From an uncultured Pelagibacteraceae bacterium (GTDB taxonomy: Bacteria > Pseudomonadota > Alphaproteobacteria > Pelagibacterales > Pelagibacteraceae): DNA of 64,000 nt. Below, piece by piece: positions 10,419 through 19,745 of the stretch. Positions within the stretch are counted from its first letter, which is position 1, and each line of letters begins with the position of its first letter. The notes below the pieces were generated by a model. It did not search any database, was not told the DNA's origin, and worked only from the letters and a program-made list of their open reading frames with translations. Made by a program: the position numbers and the translations under genes. The stretch lies in NCBI GenBank assembly GCA_902578935.1, contig CACHEU010000003.1, positions 1 to 64,000 on the forward strand, written 5' to 3'.

Positions 10419-11378
10419 ATGAAAAAGAAAATTTCTTTAATTGGTGCTGGACAAATTGGAGGAACTTTGGCGCACTTAATAGCGCTGAAAGAACTTGCAG
10501 ATGTTGTTTTGTTTGATGTAGCCGAAGGTATTGCAAAAGGTAAGGCCTTGGATATTGCACAATCTTCTGGTGTAAGTGGCTCTAAAATAAATTTAATAGG
10601 CACCAATAATTATAAAGACATAAAAAATTCTGATGTAATAATAATAACCGCAGGTGTACCGCGAAAGCCAGGTATGACAAGAGACGATTTACTAGGCATT
10701 AACCTTAAGATTATAAAAGAAGTCGCGGAAGGAATTAAAAATAATTCACCAAATTCTTTTGTTATATGTATTACCAATCCTTTAGACGTAATAGTAATGG
10801 CATTGCAAAAATATTCAGGCCTTCCTCACAATATGGTTGTTGGTATGGCTGGCATATTAGATTCTTCAAGATTTAAATATTTTTTATCAAAACAGCTAGA
10901 TATTCCAGTTAATAAAATAAACTCATTAGTTTTGGGTGGTCATGGGGACACCATGGTGCCGATGCTGGAACAAACAGAAATTGATGGTGTTTCTTTATCA
11001 AAATTTTTAAAAGATGGAAAAATAGATAAAAAAAAGCTAGAGGAAATCGTAGACAGAACTCGAAAAGGCGGAGCTGAAATTGTAAAATTTTTACAAAAGG
11101 GATCAGCCTTTTATGCTCCCGCAGCATCAGGGGTTGAGATGGCAGAAAGTTATTTAAAAGATCAAAAAAAACAATTGCCTTGTGCTGTTTATTTACAAGG
11201 TGAGTACGGGGTAAAAAATTTGTATGCTGGAGTTCCGGTAATTATTGGGGCTTCTGGCGTAGAAAAAATAATTGAACTTAAATTAAGCGATGAAGAAAAA
11301 AAAAGCTTTCATCAATCTATCAAGGCAGTAGAAGATTTATTTAGTGCTGCTAAAAAAATTGATACTAATTTAAATTAA
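10419..11378 (+). CDS. mdh: Malate dehydrogenase
   Basis: NAD-dependent malate/oxaloacetate interconversion. The 319-residue protein is of the LDH-like type common in alphaproteobacteria: N-terminal GAGQIGGTLA, substrate loop AGVPRKPGMTRDDLL, ITNPLDVIVMA, and the catalytic His in LGGHGDTMVP. It starts two bases after mmsA. In many alphaproteobacteria mdh is directly followed by sucCDAB; here three unrelated surface-type genes intervene (11381-14698). Confidence 0.97.
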   Translation: MKKKISLIGAGQIGGTLAHLIALKELADVVLFDVAEGIAKGKALDIAQSSGVSGSKINLIGTNNYKDIKNSDVIIITAGVPRKPGMTRDDLLGINLKIIKEVAEGIKNNSPNSFVICITNPLDVIVMALQKYSGLPHNMVVGMAGILDSSRFKYFLSKQLDIPVNKINSLVLGGHGDTMVPMLEQTEIDGVSLSKFLKDGKIDKKKLEEIVDRTRKGGAEIVKFLQKGSAFYAPAASGVEMAESYLKDQKKQLPCAVYLQGEYGVKNLYAGVPVIIGASGVEKIIELKLSDEEKKSFHQSIKAVEDLFSAAKKIDTNLN

Positions 11379-11380
11379 AT

Positions 11381-12187
11381 CTATTTCTTAACTAAAACTA
11401 TTTTATATCCCAGGGCAAATATACCGGGAAGAAGAAAACTTAAAAACTTATCAACATATTTAACAATTTTTAAAATAAAAAAATTTAAAGGAATACAAAA
11501 AGTTTTTGAGGTTACACCTCCTGAATTTAAAAAAAGAAAACATTCGCATAATTTTTTATATTTTATTTCAAACTTATTTCCCAAATGAGAATCGAAATTT
11601 TTTTTATTATTAAATAATAAATATGGAATAGCACTATTTCCTGACCATAAGTCTTTTTCATCTGTAGCGGGTGATTTTTCATCCCAAACATTTTTAGTAA
11701 AATCAAAACCTTCATGCTTCATTAAAATTAGAATGCTTTGTAATAAAACAGAACAATGAGCATCAAAAATAATTAATTTCCCATTTTTTTTTAAAATTCT
11801 ATGCATTTCATTAAAAAATTTTATTGGATATGGAAGGTGATGAATCATATTGGATGCCACAACATAGTGAAATTCAGCATCAGAAAAACCAGTATTTTGA
11901 GCATCAACATTTTTATAATCAAGATGTGAATAATCTGAATAGTCACTTATTTTAAAATCATTATTTTTTATAAAAAGTTTTGAAAATCCTGCGGCTGCCC
12001 CAACTTCTATACCTTTGTCATTTTCTTGAATAAAATCATTCATCCAATCAAATCTCTCTTTTAAAAGAGCAAAAAGGTTTTTATTTTTATTTTTGTCAAA
12101 GCTATTTATGGATAATCTCACATCTCCTTCTTGCTTCATTCTGTTTTGTGAATGTGTAAACTTAATTTTTTTTTTTATTTTGAGCAT
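11381..12187 (-). CDS. Class I SAM-dependent methyltransferase
   Basis: The 268-residue protein has a Methyltransf_11-like core: IEVGAAAGFSK stands for SAM motif I (about residues 61-71), NVDAQNTGFSDAEFHYVVAS follows as motifs II-III, and HHLPYPIKFFNEMHRILKKNG is the usual post-motif helix. The C-terminal 100 residues are basic and hydrophobic, including a LKIVKYVDKFLSFLLPGIFALG stretch that may touch the membrane. It converges on mdh and is divergent from the membrane protein gene at 12215. Neighbours suggest a glycan or lipid substrate, but the substrate cannot be read from sequence. Confidence 0.75.
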   Translation of the reverse strand: MLKIKKKIKFTHSQNRMKQEGDVRLSINSFDKNKNKNLFALLKERFDWMNDFIQENDKGIEVGAAAGFSKLFIKNNDFKISDYSDYSHLDYKNVDAQNTGFSDAEFHYVVASNMIHHLPYPIKFFNEMHRILKKNGKLIIFDAHCSVLLQSILILMKHEGFDFTKNVWDEKSPATDEKDLWSGNSAIPYLLFNNKKNFDSHLGNKFEIKYKKLCECFLFLNSGGVTSKTFCIPLNFFILKIVKYVDKFLSFLLPGIFALGYKIVLVKK

Positions 12188-12214
12188 TTTACCTTTAGAT
12201 AATATTTTAAATTA

Positions 12215-13822
12215 ATGATATTAATAAATTTGATGAAAATAAAGAATAATACCCTAAAAACATTTTTTTACCCATTATTAGCAATTTTCGCTTTCTATAT
12301 AAACTTCTACTACGGAAATTTAGGTTTACATCCCATAGATACTTTTACTTTTTTTGATACCGGATTCAATATTACAATAGGGGAACATCCCATCAAAGAT
12401 ACCTGGATTATTTCCGGTATCATCGGAGATTATTTGCAGGCATTATTTTTTAAAATATTTGGTCTTAACTGGAATTCCTACATTTATCATTCATCTATAT
12501 TAAATGCTCTGGTTGCTATAATTTTTTTCTTTTACTTAAAGAAACTTGGTTTGAATGATCTTGAAAGTTTTTTATTTGCAGTTTCCCTGTCAATTCTTTG
12601 TTACCCTGTTGTTGGTACACCTTTCACTTATCTTCATTCTTATACATTTAGCATAATTTCAATTATAATATTTCTTCTCGGTGTTATTTCCAAAAAAAAT
12701 ATATTTTTCTTTATCCTGCCATTCTCAATGTTTGTTGCCTTTCTATCAATGCAACTTCCATCGGGCATTATTAATATTATTTTAATTATTTCTCTCTTTA
12801 TTTTTTTTATCACATCAAAAAAAAACATTTTAATAATTTATCATTTTTTAGCCGGGCTTTTCCTTTCAATCTCATTGTTCATTTTTTATTTACTTTATAT
12901 CGAGATATCATTGAAGGATTTCTTAGAGCAATACATATTCTTTCCTCTATCATTGGGATCGGGGAGGCTACTAGATTCAAACACTGCTTTTGAGAGCGCT
13001 AAATTAATAAATAAATTAAATTTTAAATCTCTTTTTTTAGATTTTAAATTTATATATTTATTTTTATTTTCTCATCTAATTCTAATCTTTTTACAAAGAA
13101 AGACTTACTTCAATAATAAAGATTTTTTGGTGATAGATTTAACAGTAATTAGCTCATGCTTTGCATTTATCTTTCATCAACTTATTACTGCAAATCAAAT
13201 TTTTATATTTTCACAAATACCTTTTATTTCTGCTCTATTTTATTTTAGAGCGAAAAATACATTTAAAAATAAGAATTTTGTTAAAATTTTTTTCACTCTT
13301 ATTATGATTTTTTTAACGCTCAAGTACCACTTGAGATTTAATGAAGGAAGAAAATTTATGGATTTACAAGAAGTTAATTTTAATAAGTCAGTTAAAGCTT
13401 CAATATTAGATACAAAATTTAATAATTTAAAATGGATTACTGCTGGCTATAAAAATAACCCCCTAGAAGAAATCAAATATTTAAAAGAAGCAATTTATTT
13501 ATTAAAAGAAGAAAAAGAAAAAAAAATGGTTATAACTCATTATCAATTTTTTTCTTTAATTCTTAATCAGAACTTATACGTTCCTAACAGGTGGTATTTT
13601 CCTGACAATACTTTTCCGGTCAGTAAAAATAATACTTATTATGATAGTTATAAAACTTTTTTAATTAATAAAGTAAAAAAAGAGCAAATTAATACTATTT
13701 ATATAATAATGGAAGATCCTGAATTTTTTAAAGAAATATTTTTAGGCTATTTCAAAGATGGCTGCAGATTCGATAAAAAAAATAATTTGGTTGTAACAAT
13801 TGATCTTAAAAATTGCTTATAA
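12215..13822 (+). CDS. Polytopic membrane protein, GT-C glycosyltransferase-like
   Basis: A 535-residue protein with about ten hydrophobic segments in residues 15-380 and a soluble C-terminal region. The first extracytoplasmic loop, FFDTGFNITIGEHPIKDTW followed by SGIIGDYLQALFFKIFG, resembles the loop of PMT/ArnT-like GT-C enzymes, where an acidic residue and a G-x-P-x-x-D pattern bind the lipid-linked sugar donor. This suggests transfer of a sugar from undecaprenyl phosphate, matching the GT2 gene that ends head-on with it (6-base overlap). Base composition is even more AT-rich than the flanks. An alternative start is the Met at 12233 (MKIKNN), which looks more natural. No specific family could be confirmed. 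Confidence 0.55.
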   Translation: MILINLMKIKNNTLKTFFYPLLAIFAFYINFYYGNLGLHPIDTFTFFDTGFNITIGEHPIKDTWIISGIIGDYLQALFFKIFGLNWNSYIYHSSILNALVAIIFFFYLKKLGLNDLESFLFAVSLSILCYPVVGTPFTYLHSYTFSIISIIIFLLGVISKKNIFFFILPFSMFVAFLSMQLPSGIINIILIISLFIFFITSKKNILIIYHFLAGLFLSISLFIFYLLYIEISLKDFLEQYIFFPLSLGSGRLLDSNTAFESAKLINKLNFKSLFLDFKFIYLFLFSHLILIFLQRKTYFNNKDFLVIDLTVISSCFAFIFHQLITANQIFIFSQIPFISALFYFRAKNTFKNKNFVKIFFTLIMIFLTLKYHLRFNEGRKFMDLQEVNFNKSVKASILDTKFNNLKWITAGYKNNPLEEIKYLKEAIYLLKEEKEKKMVITHYQFFSLILNQNLYVPNRWYFPDNTFPVSKNNTYYDSYKTFLINKVKKEQINTIYIIMEDPEFFKEIFLGYFKDGCRFDKKNNLVVTIDLKNCL

Positions 13823-14698
13823 ATCAAAATTTTTTTTTAATTTTAATTTTGAATTATCTGATTTTTTTTCAAAATCATTTTTATTTATCAAACTAATATA
13901 GAAATTATATATGTTGGCCATAAGCAAGGTAAAAGTAAAAAAATAAAAAACTTCAGGATTATTTTTAAAAACAATAGAAATTATGAAAGCGTATATTGCA
14001 GAAATAATAAAAATTTTAGTCTTAAAAACAGAAAAAACTCTACTTGAATGATAAAATAATTTTTTTAAATTCATTTTTGTTTCACCAGAGTATCTTTTTT
14101 TTCTCTCGCTTTTTATTCTGTTAATTTTTTTGAGGTTATTTACTACTGCAGCTGGGTAGGCAGCCCACAAATCAGCTTTGTTTACCAAGTTTTTCAATTC
14201 TTTGGATTTTATCAGACTAAAGTTACCAAATTTAATATGCTTTCCCGTAAATATGAATAGTACCTTCTTGTGTAAAAAATAAAAAAATTGAAACCAAAGT
14301 GGTTCGTTTCTGTTTGTTCTCTCTACAACAGTGACATCAGAATCAGAATTTTCACTAGCATTTATTAAAGTTTTTAAAATTTCAGGATCATCCTGGCCAT
14401 CTGAGTCCATAATTATTATATCGCTTAATTTGTTTTTCTTAGATTCAAATAAATATTCAAGACCCAAAGCTATAGCTCTTTGACTTCCAATATTTTTTAG
14501 TAAATTTAAAATATTTAAAGAAATTATATTTTTTGTTTTTCTGAAATTTATATCTGTATTAATTGTTGAAGAATCATTAATTACAAATATCTCAAATTCA
14601 AAATTATTTCTTTCTGCTTCATCGTTAATCTTTTTAAGTAATTTATTAAGATTTTCCCAGTCATTATATACAGGGATAAGTATTATAAAATTTTTCAT
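13817..14698 (-). CDS. Family 2 glycosyltransferase, membrane-anchored
   Basis: The 293-residue protein begins MKNFIILIPVYNDWENLNKLL, the usual GT2 start, with the nucleotide-sugar binding site in IIMDSDGQDDPE (about residues 95-106) and a GSQRAIALGLEYLF helix before it. The last 70 residues hold two hydrophobic segments, as in polyisoprenyl-phosphate glycosyltransferases of the DPM1/ArnC type. It may therefore load a sugar on undecaprenyl phosphate for use by the GT-C-like protein next door (inference). Divergent from sucC with a 53-base gap. Confidence 0.8.
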   Translation of the reverse strand: MKNFIILIPVYNDWENLNKLLKKINDEAERNNFEFEIFVINDSSTINTDINFRKTKNIISLNILNLLKNIGSQRAIALGLEYLFESKKNKLSDIIIMDSDGQDDPEILKTLINASENSDSDVTVVERTNRNEPLWFQFFYFLHKKVLFIFTGKHIKFGNFSLIKSKELKNLVNKADLWAAYPAAVVNNLKKINRIKSERKKRYSGETKMNLKKLFYHSSRVFSVFKTKIFIISAIYAFIISIVFKNNPEVFYFFTFTLLMANIYNFYISLINKNDFEKKSDNSKLKLKKNFDL

Positions 14699-14728
14699 AG
14701 TTTAAAAAGTATTTAATCTGTGATAATC

Positions 14729-14749
14729 AATTCACAATTCACAATTTAT
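14729..14749. repeat. 7-base tandem repeat just before sucC
   Basis: AATTCAC AATTCAC AATTTAT runs up to two bases before the sucC ATG: two exact copies and a 5/7 third. It lies in the short divergent region shared with the glycosyltransferase gene. It could be a slippage product or part of a regulator site; nothing more can be said from one genome. Confidence 0.6.
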
Positions 14750-14751
14750 AA

Positions 14752-15912
14752 ATGAATATCCACGAACATCAAGCCAAAGAGATTTTGAGAGATTATGGAG
14801 CACCAGTTTCTAATGGCGTTGTAATTTTTTCTCCAAATGAAATTAAAAACAAGATTCAGCAATTAAACAGCAAAGAGTACGTGCTTAAGGCCCAAATTCA
14901 TGCGGGTGGTCGAGGAAAAGCCGGAGGCGTGAAATTAATAAAAAAAATTGATGAATTAGAACTTGAGGCAAAAAAGATGTTTGGAAAAATTCTTGTTACT
15001 CATCAGACAGGTCCAGAAGGAAAAGAAGTCAAAAGAATTTATATTCAGGAGGCGTATGATATCGAACGAGAATTATATTTGTCTTGCTTGGTCGATAGAG
15101 AAAGTTCAAAAATTGCCTTCATAAGTAGTACTGAGGGAGGGGTAGACATAGAGTCGGTAGCAAAAGAGAATCCTAAAAAAATTTTAACTACCAAAATTGA
15201 TTTAAAAAAATCTCTTACAACAAACGATATTGAAAAAATTGTTAAGATATTTTCTTTGAGCGTTGATCAAAAAAAGGATGCAGAAAACTTGCTAAATGCT
15301 TTGTATAATATTTTAATTACTAAAGATGCCTCATTAATAGAAATAAATCCTTTGATAATTACAAAGCAAAAAAAACTTATTTGTTTAGATGCAAAAATGA
15401 ATTTTGATGATAATGCAATGTATAGAAGGCCCGAAATTTTAAAACTAAGAGATTTAAACGAGGAAGAACCTGCTGAGATAGAAGCAAGTAAGTTTGGTTT
15501 GGCTTACATAAAATTAAACGGATCAATTGGCTGCATGGTTAATGGTGCAGGTTTAGCAATGGCAACCATGGATATAATTAAATTATACGGACAGGAACCT
15601 GCAAATTTTCTTGATGTTGGAGGAGGAGCTTCAAAAGAACAGGTAGCAGCAGCCTTTAAATTAATTTTATCCGATAAAAAAGTTAGAGGAATTTTAATAA
15701 ATATTTTTGGAGGAATAATGCGTTGCGATGTACTTGCTCAAGGAGTTGTGGAAGCAGCTAAAGAAAGCAATATAAAAGTTCCTCTAGTAGTTAGACTTGC
15801 AGGAACCAACTTTGAAAAAGGCAAGGAAATTTTAGATAAATCAGGATTAAAAATTTTATCAGCATCTGATCTAAACGATGCAGCCAAAAAAATTGTGGAT
15901 GCAATAAAATAA
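14752..15912 (+). CDS. sucC: Succinyl-CoA synthetase beta subunit
   Basis: Forms succinate and a nucleoside triphosphate from succinyl-CoA with SucD. The 386-residue ATP-grasp protein starts MNIHEHQAKEILRDYGAPVS, with the nucleotide-binding segment QIHAGGRGKAGGVKL near residues 47-61 and LIEINPLIIT near 205. The C-terminal CoA-ligase part has GCMVNGAGLAMATMD and NIFGGIMRCD. First gene of sucCDAB-lpd, one base before sucD. It has its own upstream region, since the preceding genes run the other way. Confidence 0.98.
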   Translation: MNIHEHQAKEILRDYGAPVSNGVVIFSPNEIKNKIQQLNSKEYVLKAQIHAGGRGKAGGVKLIKKIDELELEAKKMFGKILVTHQTGPEGKEVKRIYIQEAYDIERELYLSCLVDRESSKIAFISSTEGGVDIESVAKENPKKILTTKIDLKKSLTTNDIEKIVKIFSLSVDQKKDAENLLNALYNILITKDASLIEINPLIITKQKKLICLDAKMNFDDNAMYRRPEILKLRDLNEEEPAEIEASKFGLAYIKLNGSIGCMVNGAGLAMATMDIIKLYGQEPANFLDVGGGASKEQVAAAFKLILSDKKVRGILINIFGGIMRCDVLAQGVVEAAKESNIKVPLVVRLAGTNFEKGKEILDKSGLKILSASDLNDAAKKIVDAIK

Positions 15913-16788
15913 ATGTCAGTTTTAGTAAATAGAAATACCAAAGTTATATGTCAGGGATTTACTGGAACTCACGGAACTTTTCACTCTGAGCAAGCAATAA
16001 AATACGGAACACAATTGGTAGGTGGGGTTACACCAAAAAAAGGAGGGCAAAACCATCTTGGCCTTCCTGTTTTTGATACTGTTATTGAAGCAAAAGAAAA
16101 AACCGGAGCAAATGCTTCAATGATTTATGTCCCTCCAAAATTTGCTGCGGCGGCAATATTAGAAGCAATCAATGCAAATTTAGATTTAATAGTTTGTATA
16201 ACAGAGGGCATTCCAGTTTTTGATATGATGAAGGTTAAGGGAGCTCTATCAAAAAGCAAAAGCAGACTAATTGGACCTAATTGCCCTGGAATAATAACTC
16301 CTGAAGAATGCAAAATTGGAATAATGCCGGGCAACATTCATAAAAAAGGTTCTGTAGGAATTGTATCAAGATCGGGCACACTCACTTACGAGGCAGTCGC
16401 TCAGACATCTGAAAATGGTTTAGGGCAATCCACATGTATTGGTATTGGAGGCGACCCCATCAACGGAACAAATTTTATTGATTGTCTTGAGCTTTTTCTC
16501 AAAGACGACGACACTCATTCTATAGTTATGATAGGTGAGATTGGTGGTTCGGCTGAAGAAGAAGCAGCAGAATTTTTAAAAAAATCCAAAGCAAAAAAGC
16601 CTACGGTAGGTTTTGTTGCGGGGCTAACAGCTCCTCCAGGTAGAAGAATGGGACATGCTGGTGCAATCATATCAGGAGGTAAAGGCGGGGCAGAAGGCAA
16701 GATAGAAGTTATGAAATCTGCGGGAATTACAATATCAAAATCCCCAGCCGATATTGGAAAAACACTTTATGCAAAACTTAAAAGTTAA
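15913..16788 (+). CDS. sucD: Succinyl-CoA synthetase alpha subunit
   Basis: Carries the phosphohistidine and the CoA site. Seen: [17 protein letters not shown] at the N-terminus, [10 protein letters not shown] near residue 122, [10 protein letters not shown], and the phospho-His in [10 protein letters not shown] (H near residue 249). 291 residues, as expected. It follows sucC immediately. The last codons are partly duplicated just downstream of the stop (see repeat at 16769). Confidence 0.98.
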   Translation: MSVLVNRNTKVICQGFTGTHGTFHSEQAIKYGTQLVGGVTPKKGGQNHLGLPVFDTVIEAKEKTGANASMIYVPPKFAAAAILEAINANLDLIVCITEGIPVFDMMKVKGALSKSKSRLIGPNCPGIITPEECKIGIMPGNIHKKGSVGIVSRSGTLTYEAVAQTSENGLGQSTCIGIGGDPINGTNFIDCLELFLKDDDTHSIVMIGEIGGSAEEEAAEFLKKSKAKKPTVGFVAGLTAPPGRRMGHAGAIISGGKGGAEGKIEVMKSAGITISKSPADIGKTLYAKLKS

Positions 16789-16805
16789 ATATGCAAAACT
16801 TAAAA
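16769..16805 (+). repeat. Partial tandem duplication across the sucD stop
   Basis: The 15-base string ATGCAAAACTTAAAA occurs at 16769-16783 (last codons of sucD) and again at 16791-16805 in the sucD-sucA gap, 22 bases apart, after which the copies diverge. It looks like a small local duplication. The 59-base gap otherwise is nearly pure A/T and may contain the sucA ribosome landing area; no clear SD is seen. Confidence 0.7.
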
Positions 16806-16847
16806 TTTTAATATTCAATTTTTATGTTAATATATTATTAAAAAACA

Positions 16848-19745
16848 ATGTCTGCTAACAAAAACAATAATATTTTCGAAAAAACTTCTTTTTTAGGAAA
16901 CAATAGCTCTGAATTCGTAGAGACACTATACGCAGACTATTTAAATAATCCTGATAAACTTCCTGAACAATGGAGAAATTTTTTTGAGGGATTAAATGAA
17001 AAAAGAGAAAAAATTTTAAAAAACGTAAATGGACCTAGTTGGTCTCGTAAAAAAAGAATTAAAAGTACAACAGTAGATAGTTACAAACATCCAGAAAAGA
17101 AAAATGGAGATCTACAAGATTCTGTTAGCGAAGGCAACGTTATAGAAGCTGCAAAGAATTCTGTAAGAGCAAATATGCTTGTTAGAGCTTACAGAATAAG
17201 AGGACACCTGATTGCAAATTTAGATCCATTAGGTTTACAAAAGGGTGAAGAACACTCTGAATTAAAACCAGAAACTTACGGATTTTTAAATAAAGATTTA
17301 AACAAAAAAATATTTTTAGATGGAATTCTTGGAATCCAAAAGGCTTCTTTAAAAGAAATTTTGTCAGTTGCAAAAAAAACATATTGCCAAAATATTGGTT
17401 TTGAATTTATGCATATGTCAGATCCTAAAGAGAGGCAATGGATTAGAGATAGAATTGAAGGTGAAGAAAAAGGAATTAAATTTACAGAAAATGGGAAAAA
17501 AGCAATACTTAATAAATTAATTGAAGCTGAAGGGTTTGAAAAATTTTTACATGTAAAATTTGTAGGTACAAAAAGATTTGGTTTGGATGGAGGAGAGTCC
17601 CTCATTCCTGCTTTAGAACAAATAATTAAAAGAGGAGGCCACCTAGGAGTCAAGGAAGTAAAAATTGGTATGTCACACAGAGGAAGATTAAACGTTCTAG
17701 CAAACATGATGCAAAAACCATTTAAAGCTATTTTTAAAGAATTTTTTGGTGAAAGAATAACTTCAAAAAAAGATTTTGAGGGAGACGTAAAATATCATTT
17801 GGGTGCTTCGGCAAATAGAGAATTTGATGGGAATTCAGTTCACATAAGTTTAACAGATAATCCTTCTCATTTAGAAGCGGTTAATCCAGTTGTATTGGGA
17901 CAGGTTAGAGCAAAACAATTTTTTCACAAAGACAAAGAAAGAAAAAAAGTTGTTCCAGTTTTAATTCATGGAGATGCAGCGTTTGCTGGACAAGGCGTAG
18001 TAGCAGAATGTTTTGCTATGTCAGGATTACCGGGGCATAATACTGGGGGCACAATTCATATTATTGTTAATAATCAAATAGGTTTTACGACTGCACCAAG
18101 ATTTGCAAGATCTTCACCTTACCCTTCTGATTTAGCTAAAATGGTCGAAGCTCCAATTTTTCATGTGAATGGAGATGATCCAGAAGCAGTTGTTCATTGT
18201 GCTAAAATTGCTACTGAGTTTAGACAAAAATTTAATAGGGATGTTGTGATAGATATGGTCTGTTATCGTAGATTTGGTCACAACGAAGGGGATGAACCAT
18301 CTTTCACCCAACCTTTAATGTATAAAAAGATTAGAAGCCACCCCACAACATTGCAAATATATGGGCAAAAATTAATTAAGGAAGGATTAATTTCTTTATC
18401 GGAAATTGAAGAAAGAAAAAAAGAATTTAAGAATTTTTTAAACAAAGAATTTGTTGGAGCCAAAAATTATAAAGTTAAAATGAAATGGTTTGATGGCGTG
18501 TGGTCTAGATTTAAACCAGAGATAGGTCAAGACAAAAGAGGTGTTACTGGGGTAGATATAAAAGAATTAATATCAATTGGAAAAAAAATTACTGATATCC
18601 CTAACAATTTTACCATTCACAAGACTTTGGCAAGATTGTTTGAAAATAAAAGAAAAATATTTACAGAAAATAAACCAATCGACTGGTCTACAGCAGAGAC
18701 ATTAGCCTTTGGAACGCTTTTAAACGAAGGATTTTCGGTAAGGCTATCAGGGCAAGATTCTGGAAGAGGAACATTTAGTCAGAGACACTCTGTATTAAGA
18801 AATCAAGATAATCATAAAAGATATGTCCCATTACATCATATATCAAAGAATCAAAAAAATTTTGAAGTAATCGACAGTCTTTTGTCAGAACTAGGAGTTT
18901 TGGGTTTTGAATTTGGTTACTCTTTATCTGAACCTGAAACTTTGGTGCTTTGGGAGGCTCAGTTTGGAGACTTTGCAAATGGCGCCCAAGTTTTGATTGA
19001 TCAATTCATTGCCTCTGGAGAATCTAAGTGGTCAAGAGCCAGTGGTCTTGTGATGTTGTTGCCCCACGGTTATGAAGGCCAAGGTCCAGAGCACTCTTCA
19101 GCACGGTTAGAAAGATTTTTACAACTATGTTCCCAAGAGAATTTGCAGGTAGTAAATTGTACAACACCAGCAAACTACTTCCATGCTCTTAGAAGACAGA
19201 TGCACAGAGATTTTAGAAAGCCTCTAATAGTTATGACGCCTAAATCTTTATTAAGGCATAAAAAATGTGTTTCGAATCTTGAAGATTTTACAAAGAAAAA
19301 TTTTTTTCATAGAATTTTAGAGGATCACGCTTATTTAAAAGAGAGTAAATTAATTAAATTAAAAAAAGATAACAAAATAAAAAAAGTGGTTATGTGTTCT
19401 GGAAAGATTTATTTTGATTTATTAGAGGCTAGAGAAAAAGCCGGAAATGATACGGTTGTTTTTATAAGAATAGAGCAATTATATCCTTTTCCAGTCAAAC
19501 AGCTTGGCAAACGATTAAAAAAATATGAGAATGCCAAATTTTATTGGTGCCAGGAAGAACCTATGAATATGGGAGCTTGGAATACCGCAAGGATTTATAT
19601 TGATAGAACTTTAGATATCATTCAAGTAAAAGGCGAAAAAGTAAGATATGTAGGCAGAAATGCTGCGGCATCACCGGCTACTGGAAACTTAAATAAACAT
19701 CTTGCAGAACAAAAAGAAATATTAGAAAAGGTTATAAGCAGTTAA
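16848..19745 (+). CDS. sucA: 2-oxoglutarate dehydrogenase E1 component
   Basis: Thiamine-diphosphate-dependent decarboxylase of the 2-oxoglutarate dehydrogenase complex. The 965-residue protein starts with the E2-binding peptide SSEFVETLYADYLNNP typical of OdhA/SucA. The ThDP region includes GMSHRGRLNVLAN, HGDAAFAGQGVV and IIVNNQIGFTT. The C-terminal transketolase-like part has SGQDSGRGTFSQRH and LPHGYEGQGPEHSSARLERF. It is directly followed by sucB (no gap). The enzyme is a separate polypeptide, not the actinobacterial E1-E2 fusion. Confidence 0.98.
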   Translation: MSANKNNNIFEKTSFLGNNSSEFVETLYADYLNNPDKLPEQWRNFFEGLNEKREKILKNVNGPSWSRKKRIKSTTVDSYKHPEKKNGDLQDSVSEGNVIEAAKNSVRANMLVRAYRIRGHLIANLDPLGLQKGEEHSELKPETYGFLNKDLNKKIFLDGILGIQKASLKEILSVAKKTYCQNIGFEFMHMSDPKERQWIRDRIEGEEKGIKFTENGKKAILNKLIEAEGFEKFLHVKFVGTKRFGLDGGESLIPALEQIIKRGGHLGVKEVKIGMSHRGRLNVLANMMQKPFKAIFKEFFGERITSKKDFEGDVKYHLGASANREFDGNSVHISLTDNPSHLEAVNPVVLGQVRAKQFFHKDKERKKVVPVLIHGDAAFAGQGVVAECFAMSGLPGHNTGGTIHIIVNNQIGFTTAPRFARSSPYPSDLAKMVEAPIFHVNGDDPEAVVHCAKIATEFRQKFNRDVVIDMVCYRRFGHNEGDEPSFTQPLMYKKIRSHPTTLQIYGQKLIKEGLISLSEIEERKKEFKNFLNKEFVGAKNYKVKMKWFDGVWSRFKPEIGQDKRGVTGVDIKELISIGKKITDIPNNFTIHKTLARLFENKRKIFTENKPIDWSTAETLAFGTLLNEGFSVRLSGQDSGRGTFSQRHSVLRNQDNHKRYVPLHHISKNQKNFEVIDSLLSELGVLGFEFGYSLSEPETLVLWEAQFGDFANGAQVLIDQFIASGESKWSRASGLVMLLPHGYEGQGPEHSSARLERFLQLCSQENLQVVNCTTPANYFHALRRQMHRDFRKPLIVMTPKSLLRHKKCVSNLEDFTKKNFFHRILEDHAYLKESKLIKLKKDNKIKKVVMCSGKIYFDLLEAREKAGNDTVVFIRIEQLYPFPVKQLGKRLKKYENAKFYWCQEEPMNMGAWNTARIYIDRTLDIIQVKGEKVRYVGRNAAASPATGNLNKHLAEQKEILEKVISS

